Shown here one piece after another: positions 7,137-16,751 of a stretch of DNA of 55,955 nt. The stretch's first letter is position 1. Every line of letters begins with the position of its first letter. The notes below the pieces were generated by a model. It searched no databases. It was not told the origin of the DNA and saw nothing but the letters and a program-made list of their open reading frames with translations. Position numbers and translations under genes: made by a program. The stretch spans positions 1 to 55,955 of the forward strand of contig CAMDDX010000006.1 of assembly GCA_945893075.1 (NCBI GenBank), read 5' to 3'. The stretch comes from Planctomyces sp. SH-PL62 (GTDB lineage: Bacteria > Planctomycetota > Planctomycetia > Planctomycetales > Planctomycetaceae).

Positions 7137-10100
7137 ATGACCGCACACCACCCGCCGCAGGCCGAGGAATCGAATCCGCTCGAACGTCTGAAGCATGTGA
7201 TCGAGCACGCGGGGCATCTGCTGCCGGCGCAGGGGCCGATCACGGTCTTCATCCATCACAACACGCTGCATGCGTTCGAGGACATGACGTTTGATGAAGG
7301 GGTCCAGGCGGGCGCGCGGATTTTTGGCTGTCTGCCGTACCTGGCCGAGGATCGCTATCGGCAAGAGTTGGCTCGCGGGCGGATTCGCGTGGACGATTTG
7401 GCCGCCGTGCTGCATGACGATTTGAACGACCAGGCGGACGGCCTGATTGGGCCGCTGGGGACGAGATATCACCTGCGGTTGACGATGTTGCAGTACCCCA
7501 TGCGGCTGGGTCCGGCGGAGGAACTGCGTTGGTTCGTGGCCGAGACCGATGCTCTGACGCGAGTCCGTGAAGATGCTCCGCCGGAGATGCGCGAGCGGTT
7601 GCTGCAAGAGACTCGGCATTGGGTGATGCGCGATCTGCGCAATGTTCAGCGCAGTCACGGCGAATCGCCTTCGAGTCATGGTCGGGCGATTTCCGCCCTC
7701 CGCGAGCGCGCCGTCGTCGCCGATTTGTTGGAGCGGCTCGGCGAATCGTCCATCGAACAGTGGAGCGACGCGACCTGGGAGACATTCACGTTGCAGGCCC
7801 TGTGGCGTGTCTGCCGCGAGCACGTTCAAGACGTGGAGCAGGTTGGCAACCTGCCCGGCAATTCAGGGCAGGTTGCCAACCTGCCCCACGGCAGGCGACA
7901 TCGCGATCTGTTGTTTGAAGTGACGGGCGAAGACAGCGACTCGAAAGTCAACGACCTGTTGATTCGGTTCAGCGCGGCGTTTCTCGATCAAGGCATGGCG
8001 CGGTGGACGTTGCCGAATCGCGAAGCCGGGTTTTTCAAAGCCTTCTGTTCGCTGTACCGAGTTTCCGGCGGATCCCCCGATTGGTGCCGGTTGGGATTGG
8101 CAACGGAGCTCGCGCGGATCGAAGACACGGGCATCAGTCCGTTGGAGTCGGTGGCGGAATCGTTGCGGTTGCTGGGGGTCGCGGAAGTGGAGTGGGAAGA
8201 GTTCATTTCCGCGACGTTGCTGTCGCTGCGCGGTTGGGCCGGAATGATTCGGCAAATGGAATTGCGAGCCGACCGCGTGCGTGTGCCGGCTCCGCCCGGC
8301 AGCGTCACCGAATTCCTGGCCGTCCGCTTGATTCTGAAGCGGCTCGTTCTGGCGGAGATTGCCAAACGTGCGCTCGGCGAAGCGGTGCCGCTCGATCGGC
8401 TGCGCGACAGGCTGCGATCGCGTCTGGAAGAACGGGACACGCTCGATACGGATCAGCAAGCCTTCATGATCTTTCAACTGGCTCAGGTTTGTGGCTGGAG
8501 TCCTCCCGCGTTACTGCGGATCTCGAAACCAGTTTGGTCGCTGCTGGTCGCCGAGGTCGAAGCGTTTTCAGAATTGGAACGGCGACGAGTGTTTCATCAG
8601 GCTTACGAGCGGAAGTTTCGTCAGCAGACGCTCGACGCGCTGGCGTTGCATGTCAAAGGTCCGGCCGAGCGAGTTCGCTCGCCGAGTTTTCAGGCCATCT
8701 TTTGTCTCGACGAACGCGAGGAGTCGATGCGGCGGCATCTGGAAGAGATCGCTCCGCAGACTGAAACGTACGGAGCGGCCGGCTTCTTTAATGTGCCGAT
8801 TTACTATCGCGGCGCGGGAGAGGCACACTTCGTTCCGCTCTGTCCGATCGTGATTCGGCCGCAGCATTGGCTGGTCGAAGATGTCGCATTCACACAGGGC
8901 GAGAGCGCTCAACGCCGAGCGCGGACGCGCAAGGCGATTGGCTCGGCCTCGCATCGCATGCACGTCGGCAGCCGCAGTGCGGCGGGCGGAGCGTTCTTGA
9001 CCGCCAGCCTCGGCGCGTTGGCATCGATCCCGTTGGTCGCGCGTGTGTTGTTTCCGCGAGTGACTTCGCTGATTCGCGGCACGGCGAGCCGTCTGGTGAG
9101 GCCGCCGCAGTCCACGCAATTGCGACTCGAACGGCTCACTCCCGATCCCGGACCAGACGACGATCACATCGGACTGAGCCTGGCGGAAATGACCAACAAC
9201 GCGGAACGGTTGCTGCGCGACATCGGCTTGACCTCCGGGTTTGCTCGGCTGGTCATGATCGTCGGACACGGCTCGAACAGTTTGAACAATCCGCATCGGT
9301 CCGCTTACGAGTGTGGCGCGTGCGGCGGCAACGCGGGTGCGCCCAATGCGCGCGCGGCCGCGCAGATTCTGAATGATCTGCGCGTTCGCGATGAACTCTT
9401 CAATCGGGGTTTGGTGATTCCACGCGATACGATCTTCGTCGGCGGTTATCACAATACGTGCAACGACAGCGTGACGTTCTCCGACTTGGACCGTTTACCG
9501 TTCTCGCATCAGGCGGAGTTCGCGGAGTTCCAGCGGCACATCGAAGAAGCGTGCGACCGTAACGCTCACGAACGTTGCCGGCGGTTTATGTCGGCTCCGT
9601 TGAATATGTCGTTCCCGGCGGCTCGACGGCATGTGGAAGAGCGGGCGGAAGACTTGGCTCAAGCCCGGCCGGAATGCGGGCATGCCACGAACGCGATCTG
9701 CATCGTCGGACGACGCGCGCGGACTCGCGGTTTGTATTTGGATCGCCGAGCCTTTCTGGTCTCGTACGATCCGAAAGCGGACGACACCGACGGCACGATT
9801 CTGACGCGTCTGATGAGCGCGGTCGTGCCGGTCTGCGGCGGCATCAATTTGGAATACTATTTTTCGTATGTCGATTCCGTCGGTTGGGGCTGTGGGACGA
9901 AGCTGCCGCACAACATCACGGCCTTGCTGGGGGTGATGGACGGAGCGGCCAGCGATCTGCGCACCGGCTTGCCGTGGCAAATGACCGAGATTCACGAACC
10001 GGTGCGACTGCTGATCGTGATCGAGACGACTCCGGAAAAGTTCAGCGCGATCATGGACCGTTACGACGGAATCGGCAAAGCCTGCCGCCGTGGTTGGGTT

Positions 10101-10277
10101 CAAGTCGTGACGTGGGATCCCGATTCGGCGGAGATGCAGATTCTGCGCGGCGATCACTTCGAGCCGTATCGGCCGGAAGCGGCGGGGTTGCCGAAAGCGG
10201 AGACCTCAACCGATTGGTATCGTGGCTGGCGCGATCATCTGGAATTTGCGGAGATCGAACCGGCGATAGCGACATGA
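7137..10277 (+). CDS. dabA: DabA-type (DUF2309) inorganic-carbon uptake subunit
   Basis: 1046 residues, longer than the roughly 830 of characterised DabA. DabA is a carbonic-anhydrase-like zinc protein that, with the membrane protein DabB, hydrates CO2 vectorially to accumulate bicarbonate. The four zinc ligands reported for Halothiobacillus DabA are matched in order and spacing: Cys523 and Asp525 in FCLDER, His711 in GHGS, and Cys726 in YECGACGG, 15 residues after the His. The N terminus contains the HIIPAQ-like segment HLLPAQGPITVFIHHNTLHA. A 57-base REPIN-like element (7833-7889) is read through in frame at residues 233-251. DabB and a complex-I-like module follow in the same direction. 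The DabA assignment is firm; electron-transfer coupling is inference. Confidence 0.93.
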   Translation: MTAHHPPQAEESNPLERLKHVIEHAGHLLPAQGPITVFIHHNTLHAFEDMTFDEGVQAGARIFGCLPYLAEDRYRQELARGRIRVDDLAAVLHDDLNDQADGLIGPLGTRYHLRLTMLQYPMRLGPAEELRWFVAETDALTRVREDAPPEMRERLLQETRHWVMRDLRNVQRSHGESPSSHGRAISALRERAVVADLLERLGESSIEQWSDATWETFTLQALWRVCREHVQDVEQVGNLPGNSGQVANLPHGRRHRDLLFEVTGEDSDSKVNDLLIRFSAAFLDQGMARWTLPNREAGFFKAFCSLYRVSGGSPDWCRLGLATELARIEDTGISPLESVAESLRLLGVAEVEWEEFISATLLSLRGWAGMIRQMELRADRVRVPAPPGSVTEFLAVRLILKRLVLAEIAKRALGEAVPLDRLRDRLRSRLEERDTLDTDQQAFMIFQLAQVCGWSPPALLRISKPVWSLLVAEVEAFSELERRRVFHQAYERKFRQQTLDALALHVKGPAERVRSPSFQAIFCLDEREESMRRHLEEIAPQTETYGAAGFFNVPIYYRGAGEAHFVPLCPIVIRPQHWLVEDVAFTQGESAQRRARTRKAIGSASHRMHVGSRSAAGGAFLTASLGALASIPLVARVLFPRVTSLIRGTASRLVRPPQSTQLRLERLTPDPGPDDDHIGLSLAEMTNNAERLLRDIGLTSGFARLVMIVGHGSNSLNNPHRSAYECGACGGNAGAPNARAAAQILNDLRVRDELFNRGLVIPRDTIFVGGYHNTCNDSVTFSDLDRLPFSHQAEFAEFQRHIEEACDRNAHERCRRFMSAPLNMSFPAARRHVEERAEDLAQARPECGHATNAICIVGRRARTRGLYLDRRAFLVSYDPKADDTDGTILTRLMSAVVPVCGGINLEYYFSYVDSVGWGCGTKLPHNITALLGVMDGAASDLRTGLPWQMTEIHEPVRLLIVIETTPEKFSAIMDRYDGIGKACRRGWVQVVTWDPDSAEMQILRGDHFEPYRPEAAGLPKAETSTDWYRGWRDHLEFAEIEPAIAT
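7833..7889. repeat. REPIN-like element inside dabA, family E
   Basis: Arms 7833-7856 and 7866-7889 are inverted copies with one mismatch, opening GTGG and closing CCAC, with core CAGGTT...AACCTG. It is 57 bases, exactly 19 codons, so it keeps the reading frame. A related intergenic copy lies at 13636-13732. Confidence 0.8.
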
Positions 10278-10321
10278 CTCGTTTACTCGGACTCAGATTG
10301 ATGATGAAGACAAGTTTCAAA

Positions 10322-10608
10322 ATGCTCTCCGTTGGGCTTGCCCCATTGGTCTCTACACAACTTGATGATCGAGGCTCTGGTCAATGTTTGTCTGGTGGAG
10401 CGAATTTCTCATTCTGACATTCGCTGCCTCCTTAAATTCGCTGTCGAATCTTCGTCGGGAATGAGAAATCGACAGCGAATTTAGGGAGGCAGCGAATGGG
10501 ACGCCTGCGGAAATGCTCGTTATTGCCGGTTGCATCCGCATCTGGCCATGAATCGCCTGCGGCTTAAAGTTGTGTAGAGACCAATGGGGCCAGCCCAACG
10601 GAGAGCAA
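10322..10608. repeat. Nested long inverted repeat between dabA and dabB
   Basis: It fills most of the 379-base gap 10278-10656. Outer arms of about 42 bases (10322-10363 and 10567-10608) differ at one or two positions. A second, unrelated inverted repeat of 29 bases (10419-10447 and 10469-10497, one mismatch) lies inside. I see no convincing reading frame in the gap. Confidence 0.85.
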
Positions 10609-10656
10609 TGCGATTCGCGGCGTGCAGTTCAACGAGTGCATACGAAAGACGACAGC

Positions 10657-12045
10657 ATGTGGGAACTCGATTCGTGGATTCAGGCGTTGGGGGTGACGGT
10701 GGTCGCCGCTCCGGCGCTGTTGCTGGCGGTGCTGGGGCTGTTGTCGCTGCTCGGCCGCTTGAAGTCGGAGCAGACCGTCGGCCGCATTGTGCAGGTCGGA
10801 GTCGTGATCGGGTTGTTGGCGTCGCTGGCACTGTTGGGATTGATGCTCGCCACCGGCCGACGGCAAATCGAGTTTGGGCTGGGACATTGGGTCTCGATCC
10901 CGCATTACGACTTCTGGATCAAGTTCGAGTTCGATCGGCTCAATGTTCCGTTTGCTCTGCTGACATTCATTCTGTGCGGCACGATCAGCGCGTTTGCGAC
11001 GCGGTACATGCACCGCGAGTCGGGCTATGTGCGGTTCTTTGTCCTGTTCGCGTTGTTTCAGTTGGGCATGATCGTGACCTCGCTGGCCTGCACGATCGAA
11101 ACGCTGTTCGCGGGTTGGGAGATGGTGGGCTTGTCGTCGGCGTTGCTGGTGGCGTTCTTTCAGGAACGGCCGGCTCCGGTGCGAAACGGTCTGCGCGTGT
11201 GGATCGTGTATCGCGTCTCGGACGCGGCGCTGTTGATGGCGTCGGTGGTGGTGCATCACCTGACGGGCAGCGGGGACTTCGACAACTTCTTGGGACGCGC
11301 CGCCTGGCCGGAGGGACACGGCTCGCTGGAGGGTTCCTCGGCGTTGCTGGTCGGCTTGCTGTTGTTGCTGGCGGCGGCGGGTAAGTCGGCTCTGATTCCG
11401 TTCTGCGGTTGGTTGCCGCGAGCGATGGAAGGACCGACTCCGTCCAGCGCGGTATTTTACGGAGCACTGTCGGTGCATCTGGGCGCGTTTTTGCTGCTGC
11501 GCGTCAGTCCGATCCTGGATGTTTCTCCGCCGCTGTGTGTGGTGATCGTCGTGCTGGGACTCGCGACGGCGCTCTTCGCGTCGCTGGCGGGGCGCGTGCA
11601 GACGGATATCAAATCGGCGTTGTCGTTCGCGTCGCTGACACAGGTCGGGCTGATCGTGGCTGAGATCGGCTTGGGCTTTCGGTACATCGCGCTGATTCAC
11701 ATTATCGGCCATGCGTGCCTGCGGACGTTGCAGTTCGTGCGAGCTCCGACTCTGCTCCGCGACTACAACACGATTGAGAACGCGATTGGCGACCGGCTGC
11801 CTCCCGGCGCGGTGCTGTTGCCGCGGCGGTTCTCGGATCGAGTGGCCGCCTGGTTTTATCGGTTGGCGCTTGAGCGCGGATATTTCGACGCGATCCTGAC
11901 GGACTGGCTGGTCCGCCCGTTTGTCTGCATCTTTCAGTGGTGCGAAACGCTCGAACGCCGCTGGACCGACTTCTTGACCGGCGGTCCAGCACGCGATTTG
12001 GAGCTTCCTCAGTCCCCGACCAGAACCCTCGACGATTTGCTGTGA
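10657..12045 (+). CDS. dabB: DabB-like NuoL-family membrane subunit
   Basis: 462 residues from ATG 10657; the in-frame start at 10570 would translate part of the palindrome. It is a polytopic protein of the NuoL/MrpA antiporter family, with the TM5-type glutamate in [11 protein letters not shown] and the TM7-type lysine in [20 protein letters not shown], followed by [11 protein letters not shown]. The late NuoL motif HAxFKALLF reads [13 protein letters not shown] here, with Arg in place of Lys, as I recall for DabB proteins. DabB is the ion-translocating partner of DabA. Gene order is dabA then dabB. A palindrome separates it from each neighbour. Confidence 0.88.
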   Translation: MWELDSWIQALGVTVVAAPALLLAVLGLLSLLGRLKSEQTVGRIVQVGVVIGLLASLALLGLMLATGRRQIEFGLGHWVSIPHYDFWIKFEFDRLNVPFALLTFILCGTISAFATRYMHRESGYVRFFVLFALFQLGMIVTSLACTIETLFAGWEMVGLSSALLVAFFQERPAPVRNGLRVWIVYRVSDAALLMASVVVHHLTGSGDFDNFLGRAAWPEGHGSLEGSSALLVGLLLLLAAAGKSALIPFCGWLPRAMEGPTPSSAVFYGALSVHLGAFLLLRVSPILDVSPPLCVVIVVLGLATALFASLAGRVQTDIKSALSFASLTQVGLIVAEIGLGFRYIALIHIIGHACLRTLQFVRAPTLLRDYNTIENAIGDRLPPGAVLLPRRFSDRVAAWFYRLALERGYFDAILTDWLVRPFVCIFQWCETLERRWTDFLTGGPARDLELPQSPTRTLDDLL

Positions 12046-12054
12046 TGCTCGTTA

Positions 12055-12119
12055 GTAGCCGCGTTTCGCCAGAACGCGGGAATCATTCCAGGCCCCGCGT
12101 TCTGGCGAAACGCGGCTAC
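12055..12119. repeat. REPIN-like inverted repeat, family A
   Basis: Perfect 26-base arms 12055-12080 and 12094-12119, with GTAG head and CTAC tail. It is nearly identical to 849-913. It lies between dabB and the next subunit gene. Confidence 0.88.
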
Positions 12120-12136
12120 GGATGGAAACGGCGTCG

Positions 12137-13552
12137 ATGAGCGACCTGCATTTCCCTTGGCTCGAACTTTCGATCCTGATCCCGATGATCGGCGCGGTCT
12201 TCGTCAACCGGCTGCGCGATCCGGTGCAGGCTCGGACTTGGAGCGTCGTCGCGTCCGGACTGACGCTGATGAGCGCGTTCGCGGCTTGGGAAGATTTCGG
12301 ATTGCTGAATGCGAAAGAGGCGGACGACGCCTGGCATCTGTTGTCGCGGATTTTCGGCCGCGAGGTGTTCGTCATCGACCAACTCAGTGCCCCGCTGTTG
12401 CCGCTGACGGCTCTGCTTTACACGCTGACGATCTTCACGACGCTGCGGACGAAGATTCGACGGTTCTCGTTTCCGTGGACGCTGGTCTCGGAAGCGATCA
12501 CGCTGGCGACGCTCAGTTGCAAGCTGCCGTGGCTGGTGATCGCGCTGCTCGCGGCGAGCACCATTCCGCCGTTCCTGGAACTGCGTGCTCGCGGCCGATC
12601 GACGCGCGTGTACGCGCTGCACATGGGGCTGTTCGTCGGGCTGCTGGTCGTCGGCGGAGCGTTCGTCACGACCGAAGGCGAACGAGTGCATTCCTTGCTC
12701 GCGGTCGTGCCGTTGCTGGCCGCGGTCTGCGTCCGCAGCGGCATGTTCCCCTTCCACTGTTGGATGACCGACCTCTTTGAGAAATCCACATTCGGGACCG
12801 CGATCTTAACGACCGTGCCGATCGCCGGAGCTTACGCGGCGATCCGCTTGGTTCTGCCCATTGCTCCCGGCTGGGTGTTGCAGAGCATCGGAGTCATCTC
12901 GCTGGTGACGGCGGTCTACGCGGCCGGGATGGCGTTGATTCAGAAAGAAGGCCGGCGGTTCTTCTGCTATCTTTTCTTGAGTCACTCGGCGTTGGTGCTC
13001 AGCGGTTTAGAAATGGTGACTTCGATCGGCCTGACCGGCGCGCTGTGCGTGTGGTTGTCGATGATCTTGTCGCTGGGCGGATTTGGTCTGACGCTGCGCG
13101 CGTTGGAGGCCCGCCGCGGTCGGCTGAGCTTGATCGACTTTCAAGGTTTGTATCCGCACACGCCGACGCTGGCGGTCTGCTTCGCACTGACCGGCTTGGC
13201 GAGCGTTGGCTTCCCCGGCACCGCCGGGTTCGTTGGTGGCGAACTGCTGGTGGACGGAGCGGTCGAAACCTATCCGCACTTTGGCATCGCGGTCGTGATC
13301 GCGGCCGCGCTGAATGGCATCGCGGTCGTGCAAGCGTACTTCCGGCTGTTCATGGGGAAGATTCACGTTTCAACGGTGGACCTGAGCATCGGCCGGCGCG
13401 AACGCATCGCCGTTCTGACACTGATCGCGCTGCTGCTGCTCGGCGGTCTGTATCCGCAGTTCATCGTCGAATCCCGCCACCACGCCGCCGAAGAATTGCT
13501 GGAACAACGAGCCGCGCTCGGCAATGGCGATGCGCCATCGCACGAGCCTTGA
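12137..13552 (+). CDS. NuoL/NuoN-like (HyfD-like) membrane subunit
   Basis: 471 residues from ATG 12137 (12122 is also in frame but abuts the palindrome). Polytopic antiporter-like protein with about 14 hydrophobic segments. Family words include SGMFPFHCWMTDLFEKSTFG and GFPGTAGFVGGELLVDG. The TM7 lysine of active NuoL/M/N proteins is replaced by Arg (VCVRSGMFPF), and the TM5 glutamate context is poorly conserved, so proton pumping by this subunit is doubtful. It sits between dabB and the HyfB-like gene, as a second NuoL-type subunit of the same operon. Confidence 0.8.
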   Translation: MSDLHFPWLELSILIPMIGAVFVNRLRDPVQARTWSVVASGLTLMSAFAAWEDFGLLNAKEADDAWHLLSRIFGREVFVIDQLSAPLLPLTALLYTLTIFTTLRTKIRRFSFPWTLVSEAITLATLSCKLPWLVIALLAASTIPPFLELRARGRSTRVYALHMGLFVGLLVVGGAFVTTEGERVHSLLAVVPLLAAVCVRSGMFPFHCWMTDLFEKSTFGTAILTTVPIAGAYAAIRLVLPIAPGWVLQSIGVISLVTAVYAAGMALIQKEGRRFFCYLFLSHSALVLSGLEMVTSIGLTGALCVWLSMILSLGGFGLTLRALEARRGRLSLIDFQGLYPHTPTLAVCFALTGLASVGFPGTAGFVGGELLVDGAVETYPHFGIAVVIAAALNGIAVVQAYFRLFMGKIHVSTVDLSIGRRERIAVLTLIALLLLGGLYPQFIVESRHHAAEELLEQRAALGNGDAPSHEP

Positions 13553-13635
13553 ACCTTACGGTTTCGTAAGAGTGCCCTGGGCGGTGGCAATTCGATCCGT
13601 CGGTATTATCTCCCCATCGGAACTGGTGCCAAATC

Positions 13636-13732
13636 GTGGGGCAGGTTTTCAACATGCCCATCTATTGGCGCGATTCGGCATCGCGATCGAAGCGGAGACG
13701 TCATCGCCGGGCAGGTTGAAAACCTGCTCCAC
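13636..13732. repeat. REPIN-like inverted repeat, family E
   Basis: Arms 13636-13659 and 13709-13732 (two or three mismatches) open GTGG and close CCAC, with core CAGGTTTTCAAC / GTTGAAAACCTG. The same frame of bases is used by the copy inside dabA at 7833. A small hairpin (13555-13570, CTTACG-GTTT-CGTAAG) precedes it. Confidence 0.8.
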
Positions 13733-13752
13733 GATTTTAAGGTCGCTGAATT

Positions 13753-15732
13753 ATGAGTGAGCGGTTGGTCCTGATAGGGATCGTCATCGCTGCGGTGAGT
13801 GGCTTTCCAGGACTCTTCCTGAGCCGGCACTCGACTCTCGGCCAATGGCTGTCCACCGCGCTGGCCGTGATTGGTTCGGCCGTCGGCTTGAGCAGTGTTG
13901 GCGTCTTCTGGGCGGCCGGCGACAGCCAACCAATCGTGCGGCCCTGGGCGATCCCCGGCGGCGAATTCCATGTGGCGATGGATGGCCTCTCGGCATTGTT
14001 CTTGGTGCCGATCTTTCTGGTTTCGCTGCTGGGCTGCGTGTACGGCTTGGGTTACTGGAAGCAGGCCGAGCATCCCGACAACGGCCGCAAGCTGCGGTTG
14101 TTTTATGGGCTGCTTCCCGCCGGCATGGCGCTGCTGGTGATCGCTCGCAACAGCATCTTGTTCATGGTTGGCTGGGAGGTCATGGCTCTGTCCGCGTTCT
14201 TTCTCGTCACGACGGAAGACCACGACCGAGCGGTTCGCGAAACCGGCTGGATCTATTTGGTGGCCACCAAGGTCGCGACCGTTTCGCTGTTCGCGCTGTT
14301 CGGATTGCTGCACGCCGTGAATGGTTCATTCAAGCTGGAACCGTTGAATGAGGCGAACCTGACCCCTGGCATCACGACGGCGATCTTTGTTTTCATGTTG
14401 ATCGGGTTCGGTATCAAAGCCGGGATCATGCCGTTCCATGTGTGGCTGCCTAGCTCGCACGCGATCGCGCCCAGCCACGTGTCGGCGATCATGTCGGGCG
14501 TCATCATCAAGATGGGGATTTACGGCATCCTGCGGATCACGTCGCTGGTGCCGCATCCGCCCGTCGCCTGGGGTGGCATCGTGTTGGTCTTGGGGACGAT
14601 CTCCGGAGTGCTCGGCGTCGCGTTCGCCGTGGGACAGCACGATCTCAAGCGACTGCTGGCTTATCACAGCATCGAGAACATCGGCATCATCGTGATGGGC
14701 ATCGGGCTGGCGCTGCTCGGCCGATCGTTGGGACGGGACGAGTGGGTCATCCTTGGAATGAGCGGCGCGTTGTTGCACGTCTGGAATCACGCGCTGTTCA
14801 AGGCCCTGCTCTTCCTGAGCGCCGGTTCGGTGATCCATGCGGTCCACACGCGCGAGATCGACCATCTCGGCGGCTTGGCCAAACGGATGCCGCTCACCGC
14901 ACTGTGCTTCGTCGTCGGAGCCGTGGCGATCTGCGGCCTGCCTCCGCTCAACGGATTCGTCAGCGAATTCCTGATCTATCTCGGCTTGTTCGGCACGCTG
15001 GGAGTCGAAGGTAAGTCGTCCTTCGCGGAGGCGGCCTTTGCGGCACCAGCGTTGGCACTGATCGGCGCGCTGGCGGTGGCGTGTTTCGTGAAAGTGTTCG
15101 GCGCGGTCTTCTTGGGCACCGCTCGATCGGAACACGCCAGCCACGCGCACGAATCTCCGCCAAGCATGATCGCCGCGATGAGCGTGCTTGTGGCATGCTG
15201 CTTCTTCATCGGGCTGGCACCATTCGCCGTCGCACCGGTCTTGGAGCAAGCGGTCTCAGCATGGGCACCGTCGCTCGGCGAGTCGCGACAGGGGCTGCTG
15301 ACGTTGGCTCCGTTGGATTCGATCAGCGTCATGGCGTTGGTGTTGGTCGCGGGATTGGCTGTGACCAGCGGGCTGTTATGGCTGCGACTGCGGAATAGCG
15401 TTGTGGAAACCGGGCCGACGTGGGGCTGCGGCTTCACGGCCCCGACGGCGCGAATGCAATACACGTCGTCTTCGTTCGCGGAGATGCTTGTCGGACTCTT
15501 CGGCTGGGCGCTGCGTCCGCGCATTCACCGGGTCAAAGTCACGGCGTTGCTGCCTCAACCGACGGACTTTCACAGCCATGTGCCGGACCCGGTGCTGGAT
15601 GAACTCGTGCTGCCGACGTTCCGATTTTCGGCGTGGCTGTTCTCGTGGTTCCGCGTGTTTCAACAAGGGAGAATTCAGGCGTACTTGCTTTACATCTTCG
15701 TGGCGCTCGTCGCGCTGCTGCTCTGGCGCTAA
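13753..15732 (+). CDS. HyfB/NuoM-like antiporter subunit
   Basis: 659 residues. The antiporter core is well preserved: MVGWEVMALSAFFLV (TM5 Glu), FGIKAGIMPFHVWLPSSHAI (TM7 Lys) with APSHVSAIMSGVIIKMGIYG, HDLKRLLAYHSIENIGI, and HALFKALLFLSAGSVIH (TM12 Lys). A C-terminal extension with WGCGF and TARMQYTSSSF matches HyfB/HycC proteins. By homology it is a proton- or sodium-translocating subunit of an energy-converting hydrogenase-like membrane arm. It is codirectional with the HyfC-like gene, 94 bases downstream across a palindrome. Confidence 0.9.
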   Translation: MSERLVLIGIVIAAVSGFPGLFLSRHSTLGQWLSTALAVIGSAVGLSSVGVFWAAGDSQPIVRPWAIPGGEFHVAMDGLSALFLVPIFLVSLLGCVYGLGYWKQAEHPDNGRKLRLFYGLLPAGMALLVIARNSILFMVGWEVMALSAFFLVTTEDHDRAVRETGWIYLVATKVATVSLFALFGLLHAVNGSFKLEPLNEANLTPGITTAIFVFMLIGFGIKAGIMPFHVWLPSSHAIAPSHVSAIMSGVIIKMGIYGILRITSLVPHPPVAWGGIVLVLGTISGVLGVAFAVGQHDLKRLLAYHSIENIGIIVMGIGLALLGRSLGRDEWVILGMSGALLHVWNHALFKALLFLSAGSVIHAVHTREIDHLGGLAKRMPLTALCFVVGAVAICGLPPLNGFVSEFLIYLGLFGTLGVEGKSSFAEAAFAAPALALIGALAVACFVKVFGAVFLGTARSEHASHAHESPPSMIAAMSVLVACCFFIGLAPFAVAPVLEQAVSAWAPSLGESRQGLLTLAPLDSISVMALVLVAGLAVTSGLLWLRLRNSVVETGPTWGCGFTAPTARMQYTSSSFAEMLVGLFGWALRPRIHRVKVTALLPQPTDFHSHVPDPVLDELVLPTFRFSAWLFSWFRVFQQGRIQAYLLYIFVALVALLLWR

Positions 15733-15734
15733 CC

Positions 15735-15808
15735 GTAGCCTGACTCTCCGAGTCGGGTTCTTTCTGTGACACACGACACGGACGGCCCGACTCGGAGAGT
15801 CAGGCTAC
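15735..15808. repeat. REPIN-like inverted repeat, family C
   Basis: Perfect 23-base arms 15735-15757 and 15786-15808, with GTAG head and CTAC tail and core GACTC-TCC-GAGTC. A second copy lies at 20841-20898. It begins two bases after the HyfB-like gene stop. Confidence 0.9.
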
Positions 15809-15826
15809 GAACTCAAAAGAATCCCA

Positions 15827-16747
15827 ATGGCAACCATCCTCCACAACACGATGCACATCCTCGTGGCATTCACGCTGCCACCGTTGTTGCTGGGCATCAT
15901 CAACCGCACGAAGGCTCTGTTCGCAGGCCGCGTCGGTCCGCCGTTGTTGCAGCCGTATTACGATCTGATCCGGTTGTTTCAAAAAGGCTCGGTCTTCAGC
16001 ACGACGACGACGTGGGTCTTTCGAGCCGGTCCGGTGGTCGGACTGGTCACGGTGGCTCTGGCCGTATTGATGATCCCGTTGGTCGGCTCGAACGCGCCGA
16101 TCTCGTTCAAAGGCGACCTGATTCTGTTGGCCTATCTGCTCGGCCTGAACCGCTTTTTCACGGCGAGCGCGGCGCTGGACACGGGCTCGCCGTTCGAGGG
16201 CATGGGGGCGGCCCGCGAAGTGACGTATGCGTGTCTGGCGGAACCGGCGTTCTTCTTAGGATTGCTGGTGCTGGCCAGGCTCACCGGCTCGCTGCAACTG
16301 GCGGAAATGTTGGGAGACTTGTTGGCTCCGTCGCACTGGCGGACGGCCGGAGCGTCGCTGTTCCTGGTCATGCTGAGTTGGTGCATCGTGCTCTTGGTCG
16401 AAAACTGCCGCATCCCGTTCGACGATCCGAACACACACCTCGAACTGACGATGATTCACGAGGTGATGGTGCTCGACCACAGCGGTCCGGCGTTTGGCAT
16501 GATCTTGTATGCCGCCTCCCTCAAGCTGTTTCTGTTCGGCGCGTTGATCGTGCGGATCGCGATTCCGTTCGCCACCGGTGCGATGTGGTTTGGTTGGCCC
16601 GTGTTCTTAGGCGGAATGTTTGTCGTCGCGGTGGCGATCGGCGTGTTGGAATCCACGATGGCTCGCGTGCGACTGACCCATATTCCGACGCTGCTGGTCA
16701 CGGCCTGCTTGCTGTCCGGCTTCGGCATTCTGACATTGGTGAGGTGA
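15827..16747 (+). CDS. HyfC/NuoH-like membrane subunit
   Basis: 306 residues with about eight membrane segments. Hallmarks of the NuoH/HycD/HyfC family are GPPLLQPYYDLIRLFQK near residue 37 and the loop CRIPFDDPNTHLELTMIHEV with VLDHSGP. In complex I and group 4 hydrogenases this subunit docks the peripheral arm to the membrane arm and lines the quinone- or coupling-site cavity. It is separated by four bases from the HyfE-like gene, so the two are translationally coupled. Confidence 0.9.
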   Translation: MATILHNTMHILVAFTLPPLLLGIINRTKALFAGRVGPPLLQPYYDLIRLFQKGSVFSTTTTWVFRAGPVVGLVTVALAVLMIPLVGSNAPISFKGDLILLAYLLGLNRFFTASAALDTGSPFEGMGAAREVTYACLAEPAFFLGLLVLARLTGSLQLAEMLGDLLAPSHWRTAGASLFLVMLSWCIVLLVENCRIPFDDPNTHLELTMIHEVMVLDHSGPAFGMILYAASLKLFLFGALIVRIAIPFATGAMWFGWPVFLGGMFVVAVAIGVLESTMARVRLTHIPTLLVTACLLSGFGILTLVR

Positions 16748-16751
16748 TCCG

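Noticed and set aside
10564..11712. Long minus-strand open frame of about 382 codons opposite dabB
   Set aside because: Arg/Gln/His-rich composition typical of an antisense shadow of a GC-rich membrane-protein gene; the plus-strand frame has clear NuoL motifs.
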